Assembly: GCA_964020155.1 (NCBI GenBank)
Contig: OZ026556.1
Coordinates: 2,321,501-2,385,500, forward strand
Source of the DNA: Chondrilla cf. caribensis
Lineage: Eukaryota; Porifera; Demospongiae; Chondrillida; Chondrillidae
Length of the DNA stretch: 64,000 nt
Reading direction: 5' to 3'
Part shown: positions 1 to 14,200 of the stretch, in pieces
Layout of the letters: every line of letters begins with the position of its first letter
Numbering within the stretch: the stretch's first letter is position 1
Notes under the pieces: model-generated
The model's database searches: none
What the model was told of the DNA's origin: nothing
Seen by the model: the letters and a program-made list of their open reading frames with translations, nothing else
Program-made: the position numbers and the translations under genes

Positions 1-466
1 TGGGATTAGTGTTTATAGCACAGTGTTATTTCACACAAACAGTACCCCTCACATTGACAATACCAGACCTAATATCCTCACATCAAAAGCTTACATTCTC
101 CACTGGTGACTCACCCCTGGGTGAAGAAGTGTGCTTTGTATTGTTTGTGTCTGACAGCAAACACACCATCTTCTGGTGTACAATAGCCGGAATAATAATA
201 GAAAGTGTCACGTTCACTCTGTTAGGGATACATAGGAATATGATTGGATGTGTACAAAAAAATGGAACCATTAAAGCATGTGTGCAATTAGTACTGTGAC
301 ATGCATATTAAATACCTTATGATATGACTTGAACGTGCATACAAAGAGATCACGTATGCGTAGACCACACAGGCACACATGTAGGTATGCAGGCACATAC
401 ACACATGCATGCGTGTACACAAACATACTAACCCAAATGCATGAACGTGCGCAAATATACACATGT

Positions 467-529
<63 letters not shown>

Positions 530-556
530 CGCGCGCGCATGCGCACACACGCACAC

Positions 557-587
<31 letters not shown>

Positions 588-3500
588 ACACACACTTACT
601 GGTTTGCTATCAAACAGAATAGAACTCATGTCATATCCATCCAACACAACATCCTTTTTAGGTTCAACTCCAGCTAGCTTCAAAATGGTCGGGAGGAGAT
701 CCAGACTGGATGCAAGCTAATGATGAATAATTCGTAGCACATGCATCAGTGCATAAGAATTACACAGCTAATACATGCTGAGAAATTTACCTCTCTAGTC
801 TTCCCTGGCTGTATCTTTCCAGGCCACCATGCTATTCCAGGTACTCTCTGACCTCCTTCATATGTTGTTCCTTTTCCACACTTCAGCAGTCCCTGATTGC
901 CACCTTGGATCTCACTCACTAGTTGTGGGCTATGAATTATAATAATTACATAATACAAATCACATGGGAGTATAGAGTAATGAAGTACATGAGCACAAAT
1001 TGATCCATACCCATTATCCGCAGTGAAGAAGACAAAAGTGTTATCACCAACTCCAGCATTCTTCAGAGTCTCAAAGATGAGTCCGACAGAACCATCCAAT
1101 GAGGTCTGGAAAATGAGATTTATCCAATTCGAATACATATCGCAAAACAATAACTGTTATGATAAGCATAGTAAATGATAACTGGACTAACCAGAGCATC
1201 TCCGAATTTCCCCCTGATGGTAGAGTTGGTGTACTTCTTACCAGCATATTGAGGAAGATGAGTGTGATGGTAGGCATAATAGAGGAAGAAGGGTTTATCT
1301 GCAGCTGTGAATAAATGAATATACGAGTAATGCACAAAGAGAATTACTGAAAATAAATTCAAATTATGCAAAAAAATTACCAGCCTGTGTCTTGATGAAG
1401 TCAACCGCAAAGTCATTGTACATGTCATCAATAGTGAGCATATTAGCTGGTTGTTGGACGATAGTGAAGTTCTGGAAGATAGGACAGCCTGGTGTGGAGC
1501 TAAACCCTCCTCTACCTGGATGGAGGGCACATTATAATGGTCAGACTTTGATACATAAACTAAACAATATTTCAACTATAAAAGTCAATATTACGTACTC
1601 ACCACAGCCCATATCACAAGCAACATCTGGGTAGAAGCAAGTGACACACGGACATGTGCCAGGATTCCCTGGAAGTCCCTTTGGAGTAAAAGAAACAGAG
1701 CATAGGTTCATTCCATCCAGTCCACAATACAGCAGCAAAATGGATAGTAAATATTCCCACCAGGTAGTGATCAAATCCATGATGCCCAGGTAGATACTTG
1801 TAGTTTTCACCAATCCCCAAATGCCACTTTCCCACCATTCCTGTACTGTATCCAGCCTCTTTGAGGTATTGGGCAATGGTTGTCTCGTTGAGGGGAAGAC
1901 CTACACAAAACAGCATAAAAAGGATAATTATTACATTTAGTCTGATGGACAATATATACGAAAAATTATAGTATCGGCTTAGTGGTTGCCAACACTGCAT
2001 TGTTCACACATAATAGATTCCACCATGCCATGTGGGAACTTGAATATTATTGTTGGCAGTCCAGAAAATTTGATTCAATTGCAATGTAATTACTTATTAA
2101 AAGGTAATACATATACTTTCCACTAAATTAATGTGTGATTGGTGTATCTAACAATTATAATTCCAATTCTTACCAGCATGCAGTCTGGTGTAGCTCGAAC
2201 CCTTTATCTGCTAGGAGGGGTGGAGAAAGGGCCTGTGGTCCTAGAAATAGCAACTGCATTTCACTCAGCCATTTGGCCAATCCAAATCACATTTACTGGG
2301 CCATTTCAATGATTTGTTTGGCCAAAATTGCTGCTCAAAATGTTATTGATTCAAACTAAAAAAGTCACTAAACTTCAACATGCTTAATCTTTTATGTCTT
2401 GGTCTAAACCTCCAAAAAGACATCCAAATAATAAGTTGATATAATATTATTCTCTGAATATCCAATATTATAAAGTGCAAATTTCTTGAAACAGCTGTAT
2501 GGTTAGCAGTGAACGAAACTATCACCAAAGAGAGACGAGCAGATTTCTAATTTCAAAATGATACAGTGAATTCTCGTTAATCCACCACAATTCATTTCCA
2601 CAGAATATGGTGGATTCCCGAGTTTGGCAGATTAACTGGATATTCATTAGTACTTGACATTATATTGGTACTGGGAAATTGTGGCAGATTAACGCGAATT
2701 CCCTGACAGGTACACAATTATACAATATAGTATTGATTTATCATTGCTTATTCTTCCTCCCAGAACAGGGAATTACAGACAACCATAGCAGACTCTATCC
2801 CCGCACCTCTTGTATATAAATTACGTAGTAGCAGATTAAGGGATATGGCTATGACAGACTAAACAGCCTGGACAATACATAATATTATGATCCATGCTGA
2901 TAATTAGTGGAATGATTTGACCCACACACTGTATTTCTTACACCCACCTCCTATAGACTCAGGTCCTAGTACGTCAGGGTAGATTCCGGACCTTGTCTGG
3001 TACCTTCCTGTCAATAGTGCTGCCCTATATGAAGCACAAGTAAAGACATGTCAGACCAAATAGTTGGAACTTGATGTACATGCATAGTCTGTGTATTGTT
3101 TCTCGCAGCGGGAATTACCTTGAAGGACTACATACAACAGCTGCTACGTAGAAGTCAAGGAATCGAAGACCCTCTTTGGCCATCTTGTCCAAATTTGTGG
3201 TATTGGATGTCGGGTGTCCATAGCATCCGAGATCACCGAATCCCAGCTGTAGTGCATCCAATTAAAAAGCACGACAATAAATCGATAATAAACAATTGCA
3301 GTATAACTAGTGGGAACGCTTCAGTCTATCTGTTATCAGACTCTATCTAGTCTGTGCTGAAGCTGTATAACCGATCATTAGAGAAGATGCATTCGAATAG
3401 TCCTATATTATAGGTATTGCAGTGGCACTTCCATTGTAAGCCAATCAGGGAATTGATAAGGTATAATATATAATTTTCGTGAGGTAGCAAACGAAACAGA

Positions 3501-3784
3501 ACCTTGCAAGCGTTTATGTATATTTGACGCTTGCGTCATGAGAGGACTTGCATACATGATCCTAGGTCTGTGATCGATCGAAACGTAAAGGTGAATAGCT
3601 ATTATAGGCTATATTATGCGGCAGCTACCCTCAATTACAATGTAGTGTTGAAACTCACGTCATCCGCGAACAGTATCACAACGTTTGGCTTGCTAGGTTG
3701 GGCTCTGTTACGGTTAACCTCACACCACGCAAATGTTAGGGCGGACAGCAAGATCACAATGACAAGCGTAAGGCGGGAAGCCAT
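1..3784 (-). CDS. Arylsulfatase A-like sulfatase, copy C (3' end outside window)
   Basis: Lysosomal/secretory sulfatase of the arylsulfatase A type, which removes sulfate esters from lipids or glycans. Exons seen, in order: 3784-3659, 3246-3119, 3024-2948, 1900-1761, 1678-1603, 1515-1381, 1304-1192, 1105-1011, 929-791, 716-600 and 218-115. They join in frame for about 416 codons; by comparison with copies A and B two C-terminal exons lie left of base 1. The start at 3784 gives a short hydrophobic N-terminus typical of a signal peptide. Sulfatase residues visible: FADD (metal), CSPSR (the Cys that becomes formylglycine) continuing AALLTGR, GKWHLG, HHTH, TADNG and CGKGTTYEG. Family knowledge points to ARSA rather than GALNS because of the CxxCFYP...C loop and the FFTQG ending; I cannot exclude a general animal arylsulfatase. 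Intron 3 (1901-2947) holds a small MITE. Confidence 0.9.
467..595. repeat. (AC)n/(GC) microsatellite at exon-10 splice donor of copy C
   Basis: An almost pure CA run with a short GC patch near 529-540. On the gene strand it is a TG run that begins directly after the GTAAGT donor of exon 10 (594-599). The same arrangement is present in copies A and B. Confidence 0.95.
2564..2705. mobile_element. Short MITE with inverted ends (about 142 bp)
   Basis: The left end reads cagtgaattctcgttaatcc. The right end, reversed, reads cagggaattcgcgttaatct, so both arms match closely over roughly 28 bases with a few differences. It lies in intron 3 of sulfatase copy C, has no coding potential and probably belongs to the Tc1/mariner-pogo superfamily. 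The exact right border is uncertain by a few bases. Confidence 0.6.
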
Positions 3785-3952
3785 TTCTTTGCTTATCCAC
3801 GCCCAATATCATGTGATATCGACAAACCGCAATTAAGAAAACACTAAGTCCTGAAGGTGGTAGCACCAATCATTATTCAAATCAAGGAACAATGATGTAC
3901 AAAATAAACCAAAACCAAAGTCTAGGACAATAATAATAGTAAATTGTAAATG
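3785..3952. other. Very short intergenic gap between sulfatase copies B and C
   Basis: Only 168 bases separate the stop codon of copy B (3953) from the start codon of copy C (3784). This space must hold the 3' end of B and the whole 5' control region of C, unless the two are cotranscribed. I see no perfect AATAAA on the minus strand and no clear TATA box. Confidence 0.6.
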
Positions 3953-5272
3953 TCAGTTCATCTTCTTCCACTCCACCGGACACTGGTGAGTAGGTGTCTT
4001 ACAGCAACCAGGATACGGAGAACATCCAGGAACAGCACAAGGATATAGGGATGGTTGGGTGCCCATGCCAATTTGCGATTCTCCCCACACCATCTGAGCA
4101 TCAAATGTCTTCTTCAACTGTACAATAGAGGAGGCTCATGAAATGTTAGTATATAGGAAAGAGTCAAATGGAAGTGTACACCTAAACAACATGCTACATA
4201 CATTTTTCATAGTATTCATGATGTCATCATATTCTGGATCTTTAGGTGTCAAAGTATACACCTCACTTGGATCTTGATCGAGGTTGAACAACAAGGGAGG
4301 ATCTTCTAAGGTCTTGTTGTGGGTGGGACGACAATCCAAGTCAGGATAGACTTCAGAACAGAGACCAGTACTGGAGCGTGCATGGATAGTGTTCAGTGAT
4401 ATAATGTCTCTACATGCGTGTACACAATTAGACCATTGAAATGAGCTTGAATCAGAAGGGTTACAATATAAGTACAGCTGTAAATTGTAACACAATGACA
4501 GGGATCTATGATGAAGCACTCAGAGAATGCCTTTGTGTACCCTCCTCAAGCTGAGACACAACCTAACTGTTACTGGTACACTGGAAACACCATGTGCACA
4601 AGGTTAGTACATTTGTGCTACTGTAACACCACTTGCTGAAACCTTAGACCTTTCAAGTCATCCAACAAGCGATAAATAAAATTACTAATAAAACAAAACC
4701 TCAGTCTGTAAAACTCTCAATACGTACAGCCATGCTATTATACACATTTTTAGCACAGCCGATTTGGTATTAGTTATCATATGGAGTCCATTCCCTTTAG
4801 ACATCACCAAAAACTTTAAAGGGATAAAGATTGGCTACTTAGAGAGGCTTACTCACCCTTTAGTGAAAAAGTGTGCCTTGTACTGTTTGTGTCTAACAGC
4901 AAACACACCATCTTCTGGTTTACAATCCCCAGGATAGTAATAATAAGTGTCTCTTTTGCTCTATGAAATAAAGAATTGCTACACATAATCCTGTTGAAGA
5001 ATAAACTTCTATTGACACATAGATTTATAACACAAACACGGACATGGATGTACATACACATGTAAAATGCGCCAATTATAAAAACCTGCACATAATCCTT
5101 TAATCCCGTATTATATACATGTGTAGATATAACACGTACATATGCAGATATAATATACACAAACAGGAACATAAATACACATTCATGCATACATGCACTT
5201 ACATGCTACATGTGTACACACGCATGTGGGTGCACACGCATGCACGAACGCACACACACACAAACACACACA

Positions 5273-5335
<63 letters not shown>

Positions 5336-7761
5336 ACTGGTTTGTTCTCGAACAGAATAGAACTCATATCATATCCATCCAACACAACATTCTGTTTGGG
5401 TTCAGCTCCAGCTAGCTTCAAAATGGTTGGGAGGAGATCCAGACTGGATGCAAGCTGATAGAAATACAATCATAACAGTAAATTAATCGTACTTACATAA
5501 CACAGCAAATCCAACTTATCCGGGGATGCATGCTATATAAAGGACCAAGGCACAGAATTAATAGTATCTGACTACACAACTAACATAGTGTGTACAGTAG
5601 TATAGTACTGTGGATGAATGGAGCACATATCAATAATTATCTTGTGGATATTCACACGGCTAACCTCTCTGGTTACTCCTGGTTGGATCCTCCCAGGCCA
5701 CCATGCTATTCCAGGTTCTCGCTGACCTCCTTCATAAGTTGTTCCCTTTCCACACTTCAGCAGCCCAGGGTTTCCAGCTTGGATCTCACTCACTAGTTGT
5801 GGGCTGTGGGACGGAAATTAATGACAATGGGAACATAGAAGATGATTACAGTTATCACAGCTTATAATTAAACTTAAATATTATTACATACCCATTGTCA
5901 GCAGTAAAGAAGACAAAAGTATTACTATCAACTCCTGCATTCCTCAAAGTCTCAAAGATGAGTCCAACAGAACCATCCAATGATGTCTTCAGAATGTAAT
6001 TCAATTATCAACGTCAATTAATCCATAACATTGGGTATTATATGCAATGTTCTAAACTAACCAGAGCATCTCCGAATTTCCCCCTGATGGTAGAGTTGGT
6101 GTACTTCTTACCAGCATATTGAGGAAGATGAGTGTGATGGTAGGCATAGTAGAGGAAAAAGGGTGTGTCTGCAGCTGTATAATAACAAATATATTGCAAA
6201 AAATACTGAGTAATAAATTCAAAGTTGGAGATTCCGAAATCTCACCAGCCTGTGTCTTGATGAAGTCAACCGCAAAATCATTGTACATGTCATCAATAGT
6301 GAGCATATTAGCTGGTTGTTGGACAATAGTGAAGTTCTGGAAGATAGGGCAGCCTGGTGAATGACTCCCCATTTCTGCACGAGACAATCATCCCCAAGTA
6401 AATAAAGTTGGACATGTAATGTGTTCCTGAAATTTGATATTATACAAATACAATAGCATGCATACATACCACAGCCTTCACAAGGAATGTTTGGATAAAA
6501 GCAAGTGACACACGGACATGCTCCAGGGTTACCAGGGAGTCCCTTTGAAAAGAGAGTTTTGAAAACAATCACATCAAACACATCACATAGTGTCAGTCTG
6601 TGTGTAACACATAATAATACAAAGAATCACACACCAGGTAGTGATCAAATCCAAAATGTCCAGGTAGATACTTGTAGTTTTCACCAATCCCCAAATGCCA
6701 CTTTCCCACCATTCCTGTACTGTATCCAGCTTCCTTGAGGTATTGGGCAATGGTTGTCTCGTTGAGGGGAAGACCTAGCGTATAATGGAATATGCACAGT
6801 AAATTGGCGATACGAATAAATTACATCCCAAATATAAACTATATAGTTATCTGGTCGTACAAATTCATGTGCATTCATTTTATTCAAGTTTTGGGAGATT
6901 AATTGGACAAGGGTGCAGTTCGTTGAGGATATAATTATTTGACCACTTACGGCTGGATGAATTAAGCCTGGTATTATAATTTTAGGAATTCAAAAGTACT
7001 CAAAAATGCTCCCTAGCAAATTCCACCCCTATACCCACCTCCAATAGAGGCCATATGGAAAACTCCAGGATAGACTCCTGATCTTGTCTGATATCTCCCT
7101 GTCAGTAAAGCCGCTCTGAAAAGAGAAATTGTTCTGAATCTTACCCTCAAAAGTATATAATATTTCATTCCAAAATATTTTAATTTACTACATTTCAAAC
7201 TAAAATTCTATTCTTTTTGTCTAAGCTGAATTAACTTACAAACACTTAAGGTACCATGTTGTTCAAAACAAACCTGGAAGGACTGCATACAACAGCTGCT
7301 ACATAGAAGTCCAAAAACCGAAGACCCTCTTCGGCCATTTTGTCCAAGTTAGTGGTATTGGATGTCGGGTGTCCATAGCATGCGAGATCACCAAATCCCA
7401 ACTAAACAAGCAAATGTTTTGAATGGGATAATTGTAAATCAGCTGACTTGAAACACCTTCAACTAGCTAATAATAGAGTTGTAACCTCAAAGTACTATGA
7501 CTAGGAGACAGTAGAACTCGACTCAGCGTACTGAAATCAAGGACGGCCGGTTACGTTAAAAGCAGAATACCTGTTAACACTGATACCGAGCAAGGGTAGA
7601 TAGCTCGCTTGGTGGTATAGCGATGATAAGACTAGGTTGAAACTTACGTCGTCTGCAAACAGTATGACGATGTTCGGCTTGTTTGAACTCGCTTTACTTT
7701 GACTGATCGCGCACCATGCACATAGAAGAACGAAAAGAAAAATGGACCGCGTAGAGGCCAT
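3953..7761 (-). CDS. Arylsulfatase A-like sulfatase, copy B (complete)
   Basis: Complete gene with 13 coding exons: 7761-7648, 7401-7274, 7115-7039, 6774-6635, 6542-6470, 6374-6246, 6174-6062, 5986-5892, 5803-5665, 5454-5338, 4960-4857, 4370-4202 and 4117-3953. They total 1,563 bases, an exact multiple of three, giving 520 residues; human ARSA has 507. I chose the ATG at 7761 because it leads straight into a hydrophobic signal-peptide-like stretch; an in-frame ATG lies slightly upstream. Catalytic motifs are all kept: FADD, CSPSR, GKWHLG, HHTH, TADNG and CGKGTTYEG. The Cys in CSPSR is the residue converted to formylglycine in this family. The C-terminus is Cys-rich ([13 protein letters not shown]), as in ARSA. 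Exon 6 starts at 6374 by phase. Substrate unknown; likely sulfated lipids or glycans in lysosomes or outside the cell. Confidence 0.92.
5251..5333. repeat. (AC)n microsatellite at exon-10 splice donor of copy B
   Basis: CA run ending right at the GTAAGT donor (5332-5337) of exon 10 on the minus strand, the same position as in copies A and C. Confidence 0.95.
6489..6774. repeat. Near-identical tract shared with 12978-13263 (copies B and A)
   Basis: The 3' part of exon 5's genomic interval, all of intron 4 and all of exon 4 are almost identical to copy A (12978-13263), with only about three differences seen by eye. Neighbouring introns of the two genes are diverged. This suggests recent gene conversion. 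Confidence 0.8.
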
Positions 7762-8569
7762 TTTACCCGACACGCCCATGCATGATTCTACACGTGATGC
7801 CAGCGTTGTTGCAGGGCGAGGTGGGCTTATGTAGGGTGACCACTGCAAATGAAAATAATGACGTATTGGTGAGATATAGAAAAGATGACGTTGTATCTAT
7901 AGTTAACTGTATAAATTATCCTGGAATATCATACACATCCATGATTACAACTTGTGATTGCATATTATAATTAAGTGTACAAAATATGCCATAGGTAGAC
8001 AGCATATACGTATACTTTAATTAATTGGAGCAGAGACACCACCAGTCCTTGAAGACCTGCTCTTCTACTTATATTATGACAACCAGGAAGCCAATATCTC
8101 ATCACAATCTGATTATAAATGAAAATAGTATAATACTATAGTACTAGTGGACATTCAAAGGGCACCTCTGATCAAGTGCTGCATGAATTAATGTAATATA
8201 CTACATATATTAATATTGTATATATAATATTATTATATATATACTAGTACTGTGTCAATATATATAATTATATAGTTATTTTTTCATTCGGATAGTATTA
8301 TATATCATAATATTTATTTTGTCATCTGCTTGGATGTAATTTTTTGTAATCTGTTTATATTTTTCACATATATTATAATAGTGCTGCTCATCTAATCCAT
8401 TCATTCCAGTCTATTCTACATACATATAAAGTATATTATGTATCAAAATGTAACAGCAATATTCAATACTAATAATACATCTAGCATACAACTACTTCAC
8501 CTGTAGTGAACCAGCAACTACAGGTAAATTATGTAAATATTTGTGGCTGCTAGTGTGTAGTCATGAATG
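7762..8569. other. Intergenic region between sulfatase copies A and B
   Basis: About 800 bases between the stop of copy A (8570) and the start of copy B (7761). It must contain the 3' end of A and the promoter of B. The stretch around 8200-8300 is extremely AT-rich (ATATAT/TATATA runs). I see no gene, no clear TATA box and no recognisable element. Confidence 0.6.
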
Positions 8570-11202
8570 TCATTTCTTCCACTCTGCCGGACACTGGCGA
8601 GTGGGTGTCTTACAGCAACCAGGATACGGAGAACATCCAGGAACAGCACAAGGATACAGGGTTTTCTGAGTGCCCATGTCAACTTGAGATACCCCCCACA
8701 CCATCTGAGCATCAAATGTCTTCTTCAACTGTATTTCAAATAAAGGGTCATAATATAATACATACTAGACACCATGGCTTGTGTGGACAAGAGGAAATGA
8801 GAGTAGGGTTGAAGAAGCTAGACAAATTTGTGGCAGCAATTGTACATATGAATTTGAATGCTATTATTGTATACGATTATAGATACTCGTATACCATTAA
8901 AACTTTCTTATTCATACTCTCTCAACTTAATGTGATGATGGCAGTAGCACAAAAGTACGTGTTTTGTATCTAGTCCATCATTGACAGAAACTTAAACTGA
9001 AATATAAATTAGGTCCAGCCCTATTTAATGCTCTCATACTAAGTAATTTCAATTATGTTAATCTGGAGACTTCACTAGACTACATTAAAGAATATTGATA
9101 AACCACCAATATGCATGTATGAGTACAATCTTGTGTACACATACATTGCATAACACAAACATGCATGAATGATTTGGAGCTGTCTACTTGTATAATGTAT
9201 GTAAGCTCACATTTTTCATAGTATTCATGATGTCGTTATATTCCGGATCTTTTGATGTCAAAGTGTACACTTCACTTGGATCTTCATCCAGGTTGAACAA
9301 CAATGGAGGATCTTGGACAGCTTTCTTAGTAGCACTCCAACAGTCTTGATCGGGGTAGGGCTCTTTACAGTGGCTTCTACAACATATTATGAGGGATAAG
9401 AGCAAGTAATTCAATTTAAAAAATTGTGGTGCTACCACTCCCATGCACTGGAATTACTTGGGCATCTCATTTTGGTTTAGCAGAACATTTGGTGAAGATA
9501 TTACATACCGTGAAGTCATTGAGCTCGAATTGTAGTCCAAAAATTTCTAATTCTCAACCTTTTGAAATCGGCCTACTTTTTGCACAATACAAAATTATAA
9601 TATAAATTCACTGTTATATGATTGAGTAGTAGCACATATTACAGTGGAACCTGTTAATCCGGACTCTGGAAAAAGCGGACACCTGCATATAACGGACATT
9701 AAACTATTGTCCCCAATCTTTCATAAATTCACTGTTATATGATTGAGTAGTAGCACATATTATACATCTATTGAGCACAAACATACTAGAAATCACAATA
9801 AAAATAATATAGGGGTACTGCAGTGTCATAATTTCAGTTACATGGCAATTCATTAGTTCAGACTTGAAATAAGTCAGTTATTACCTATTTATGATAGTAA
9901 TGTGTTTGAGATCTTCCTCAAACATTGCAGTTACAACCCCCTCCCCCCTTGCATTGGGTCTTGTACTATATCAGATACATTGTCCTTGTGAATAGGGGAC
10001 AACTATCACATGTGGTACGTCATGGGTGCAGAGTAATTTAAAGTAAAGAGTGTATAAATATCTGTACTGCTGGTACACTTCCCCTCACCATTGCACAGTT
10101 TCCACACAGGTAATGGTTATTAATATCTGTCAATCAATTGACTAGCAACAATTACTCATTGTTTAGCTATTAAAAACATACCACATAACAACATACTACC
10201 TCAGCTACGGTTGTAGAAGATATTGAGACTCTTCAGCTGAAGTGTCTGTATATCCACTACAGCCATAGCAGGGGTACTTATCTATTACATATAGGTTTAC
10301 TACATATTATATTCACATAATTCCTCATTCATTGATAAACGTAAGATGATGCAACCTGTACATAGGGATTACATCCCAACACATATACCTGGCATGGAAT
10401 TTCTATCCAGTAGCTACGTATACAAAATAGTCATGATTGTTCAGAATGGAGGCAACTATGAATATGTGGTCTCAGCTTTGTGATAGTCATTCAACCTGCC
10501 ATTATAGATGAGACGAATAAGACTTATACGTCACACCTCTTTACAACATCACCAGGTACCTGTCATACAATTACTGTGTATATAGATACATCTGTGCCCA
10601 CAAGACATGTTATAAATAGAAGGACCTTGTAAGAAGTGCTGTTGTAAAGATGTCTCATTGTAATTGAAAATCTCACTCATTGACAATAGTAAGGACATTG
10701 CACTATGAGGAAATTCATTCTGAGAAACAAAACACAATAATCACAGAAAGCAGAGTATATTGTTATTGCTAATCATTATCTCACTTGTTCACAAGTACAA
10801 CAGACCTCAGCTAAGCATGTGGGTAACATAGAAGAGACTAACTCACCCTTGAGTGAAAAAGTGTGCCTTGTACTGTTTGTGTCTGACAGCAAACACACCA
10901 TCTTCCTGTGTGCATTCGACAGGGTAGTAATAGAAAGTGTCCCTTGTGCTCTGCAGGTAAAAATTTAAATACATCAAATAATATGAGAATATAGGATAAG
11001 CATAATAATTTCATACACTATTTAAAGATTCAAGAATATCTTGATGTTAGAAAGATAATAAATAGCATACTGTGTGTGTACACAAAACCACAACAATAAG
11101 AGCATTCTTTGGTGATATTTTTGTCAGATCACACATGCACATATGCAAGCACATGCACGTAGGTATATAGGTACACACATGCACACACGCACGCATGCAC
11201 GT

Positions 11203-11266
<64 letters not shown>

Positions 11267-14200
11267 ACTGGTTTGTTCTCAAACAGAATAGAACTCATGT
11301 CATATCCATCCAATACAACATCCTGTTTGGGTTCAACTCCAGCTAGCTTCAAAATGGTTGGGAGGAGATCCAGACTGGATGCAAGCTATTATGAACATAA
11401 AAATCATAATAATTGACAGAAATTTACTTCTACAGAGATTTGGAGTGTAATGCTCTTCAAGTAAATACATGTAGTATATTCAGTCTGGTATATGCTGGAG
11501 TATCCCTACAGGCACATGCCTTCCGGATGATAAGGTGACTGTATAGCCTAGCGGGAATAACAAATAGGCCACAGCTCTCCTACCAATCAGGGTGCAACTA
11601 CTCAAGATTATGGCAATCAAATTATTGCTTGCATGGCAACATGAATGATGTTCAATGTTTAAAGTGTCATTGCCGTATTCAAGAGAGTCTTAGTAATTGT
11701 ATTGGCACAATAATATGTGACAATAGATGTTTCCTGTTTTGGATAGCTAATCTTTCTAGTCATTTCTGAGGATGAACTACATGTGAAATATTATATATTA
11801 CGTATACCAGTTGTACTACCTGCCCTACAAGCATGGCACATCACAGTTTCCGTTTGAATATGCAACTTCCTCCCGTGGTAACAGTAAATTTGGAAATCTG
11901 GGAAAATTGCATTGCATTTCAAATACAGTTTTGTTCGTATTTTTGAAAGACCACCTGTAAGCTAAAACACGAAGCGTTTTAGAGCACTCCATGGATGCAG
12001 CTAAGGATTTCAACATGTTTGATGTCTACCACATGCAAACTGATGAGGGAGAGAACCCATGAATTATAGTAGGCTATGTACTAGGGCCTACAAAGGTACA
12101 GTACTATAGTCCTAAGACTCACCTCCCTAGTCTTCCCCGGCTGTATCTTTCCAGGCCACCATGCTATTCCAGGTACTCTCTGACCTCCTTCATATGTTGT
12201 TCCTTTTCCACACTTCAGCAGTCCCTGATTGCCACCTTGGATCTCACTTGCTAGTTGTGGGCTAAAGGTCCGAATACATATAATGTGCATTACAAGTAGA
12301 TGATGCTTGCCGATGATGGCACAGAACTGAGACTTATTACATACATACATACCCATTGTCAGCAGTAAAAAAGACAAATGTATTACTACCAACTCCTGCA
12401 TTTCTCAAAGTCTCAAAGATGAGTCCAACAGAACCATCCAGTGATGTCTTCAGGAAAGAATTTAAATTATCTGTCATCATATTACAATTATTTATATAAC
12501 ATTTGGTATATACCATGTTTTAAACTAACTAGAGCATCCCCGAATTTCCCCCTGATGGTAGAGTTGGTGTACTTCTTACCAGCATATTGAGGAAGATGAG
12601 TGTGATGGTAGGCATAGTAGAGGAAAAAGGGTTTGTCTGCAGCTGCAAAAAATAAATTTCAATGTCATGACAACTGGAAATTCAAATTAAAATCAGGAGG
12701 CACATCTCACCAGCCTGTGTCTTGATGAAATCAACTGCAAAGTCATTGTACATGTCATCAATAGTGAGCATATTAGCTGGTTGTTGGACAATAGTGAAGT
12801 TCTGGAAGATAGGGCAGCCTGGTGAATGACCCTCTGGTGCTGCATATGAATGAGAAAACTTCACTGACAGCCATAATCTACGTCTATCCAATCACAAAGT
12901 CTATAATAATACATTAAGCATAATATTGTTAATACAGTGTCTCACATATACGCACCACAGCCCAAGTCACAAGGAATGTTCGGATAAAAGCAAGTGACAC
13001 ATGGACATGCTCCAGGGTTACCAGGGAGTCCCTTTGAAAAGAGAGTTTTGAAAACAATCACATCAAACACATCACATAGTGTCAGTCTGTGTGTAACACA
13101 TAATAATACAAAGAATCACACACCAGGTAGTGATCAAATCCAAAATGTCCAGGTAGATACTTGTAGTTTTCACCAACTCCCAAATGCCACTTTCCCACCA
13201 TTCCTGTACTGTATCCAGCTTCCTTGAGGTATTGGGCAATGGTTGTCTCATTGAGGGGAAGACCTACACAAGCCATGTTTTGGGAAAGTTATTTAAAAAT
13301 CTGTAATATCCTACTAAATATTATTATATCATTGCAGTAGCTGGTTTGTGTTGCAACCATAGTCGTACCAACTGCCCAAATATATCTATAATCAGCTCAC
13401 CTCCCACAGAGGCCATTGAGAGCACTTTTGGATAAATTCCAGATCTTGTCTGGTACCTCCCTGTCAATAAAGCCGCTCTGAAAATGATGGTTAAAGTTGC
13501 ATTCATAACAGACTGAGTGGTAATGAAATTGAGCAAAGGACTGGAAAGGACATCTTCAGCAAAAACAAATTGAAAGTTATAACCACCCACCTACTTGCCC
13601 GAGCAATGAATTGTGGAAACATGCAAGCAGTTAGAGATACTGAAAAACTACCTTAATTTTCATTGAATAATATCTTTTTGCATCTATTTTAGCAACATTT
13701 GACCTGTAGGCATTGCATTATATGTTAGCAGCTTACAGATATCATGTTGGTGGCAGGTGTTATCTTAGACTATAATGTCATATTCACTTTTTAAATAGTT
13801 CACTTTTATTTCTCTATGTATATCAATACAATAAACGTCCAATGTTCCATTCCTTTTGTCCACATTACTACCATGCAGTATCATTATGTAACATTATCAT
13901 AATGGGCATCAGAGCATGAGAAACCATTTAATAGTACAATCTCAGAATTTTCCCGGTATCAGTTATGTATAAAGGACAGTATAATATTATGTCCAGCAAT
14001 AAGACACTTTGATAGCAACTATACCTGGAAGGACTGCACACAGCACCTGCTACATAGAAGTCAAGGAATCGAAGACCCTCTTTGGCCATCTTGTCTAAAT
14101 TTGTGGTATTTGAGGTAGGGTGTCCATAGCATCCGAGATCACCGAATCCCAACTAAAGAAATCACCACAAACATGATATGCATTAAGAGGGAAAATAAGC

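Noticed and set aside
271..720. Long open frames of Cys/Val or His/Thr repeats over CA/TG runs (also at 5119-5469, 11047-11416, 19556-19926, 26530-26739 and 28918-29312)
   Set aside because: They are translations of dinucleotide repeats in introns.
8563..8973. Plus-strand 136-codon frame opposite the last exon of sulfatase copy A
   Set aside because: Antisense shadow of the Cys-rich C-terminal exon.
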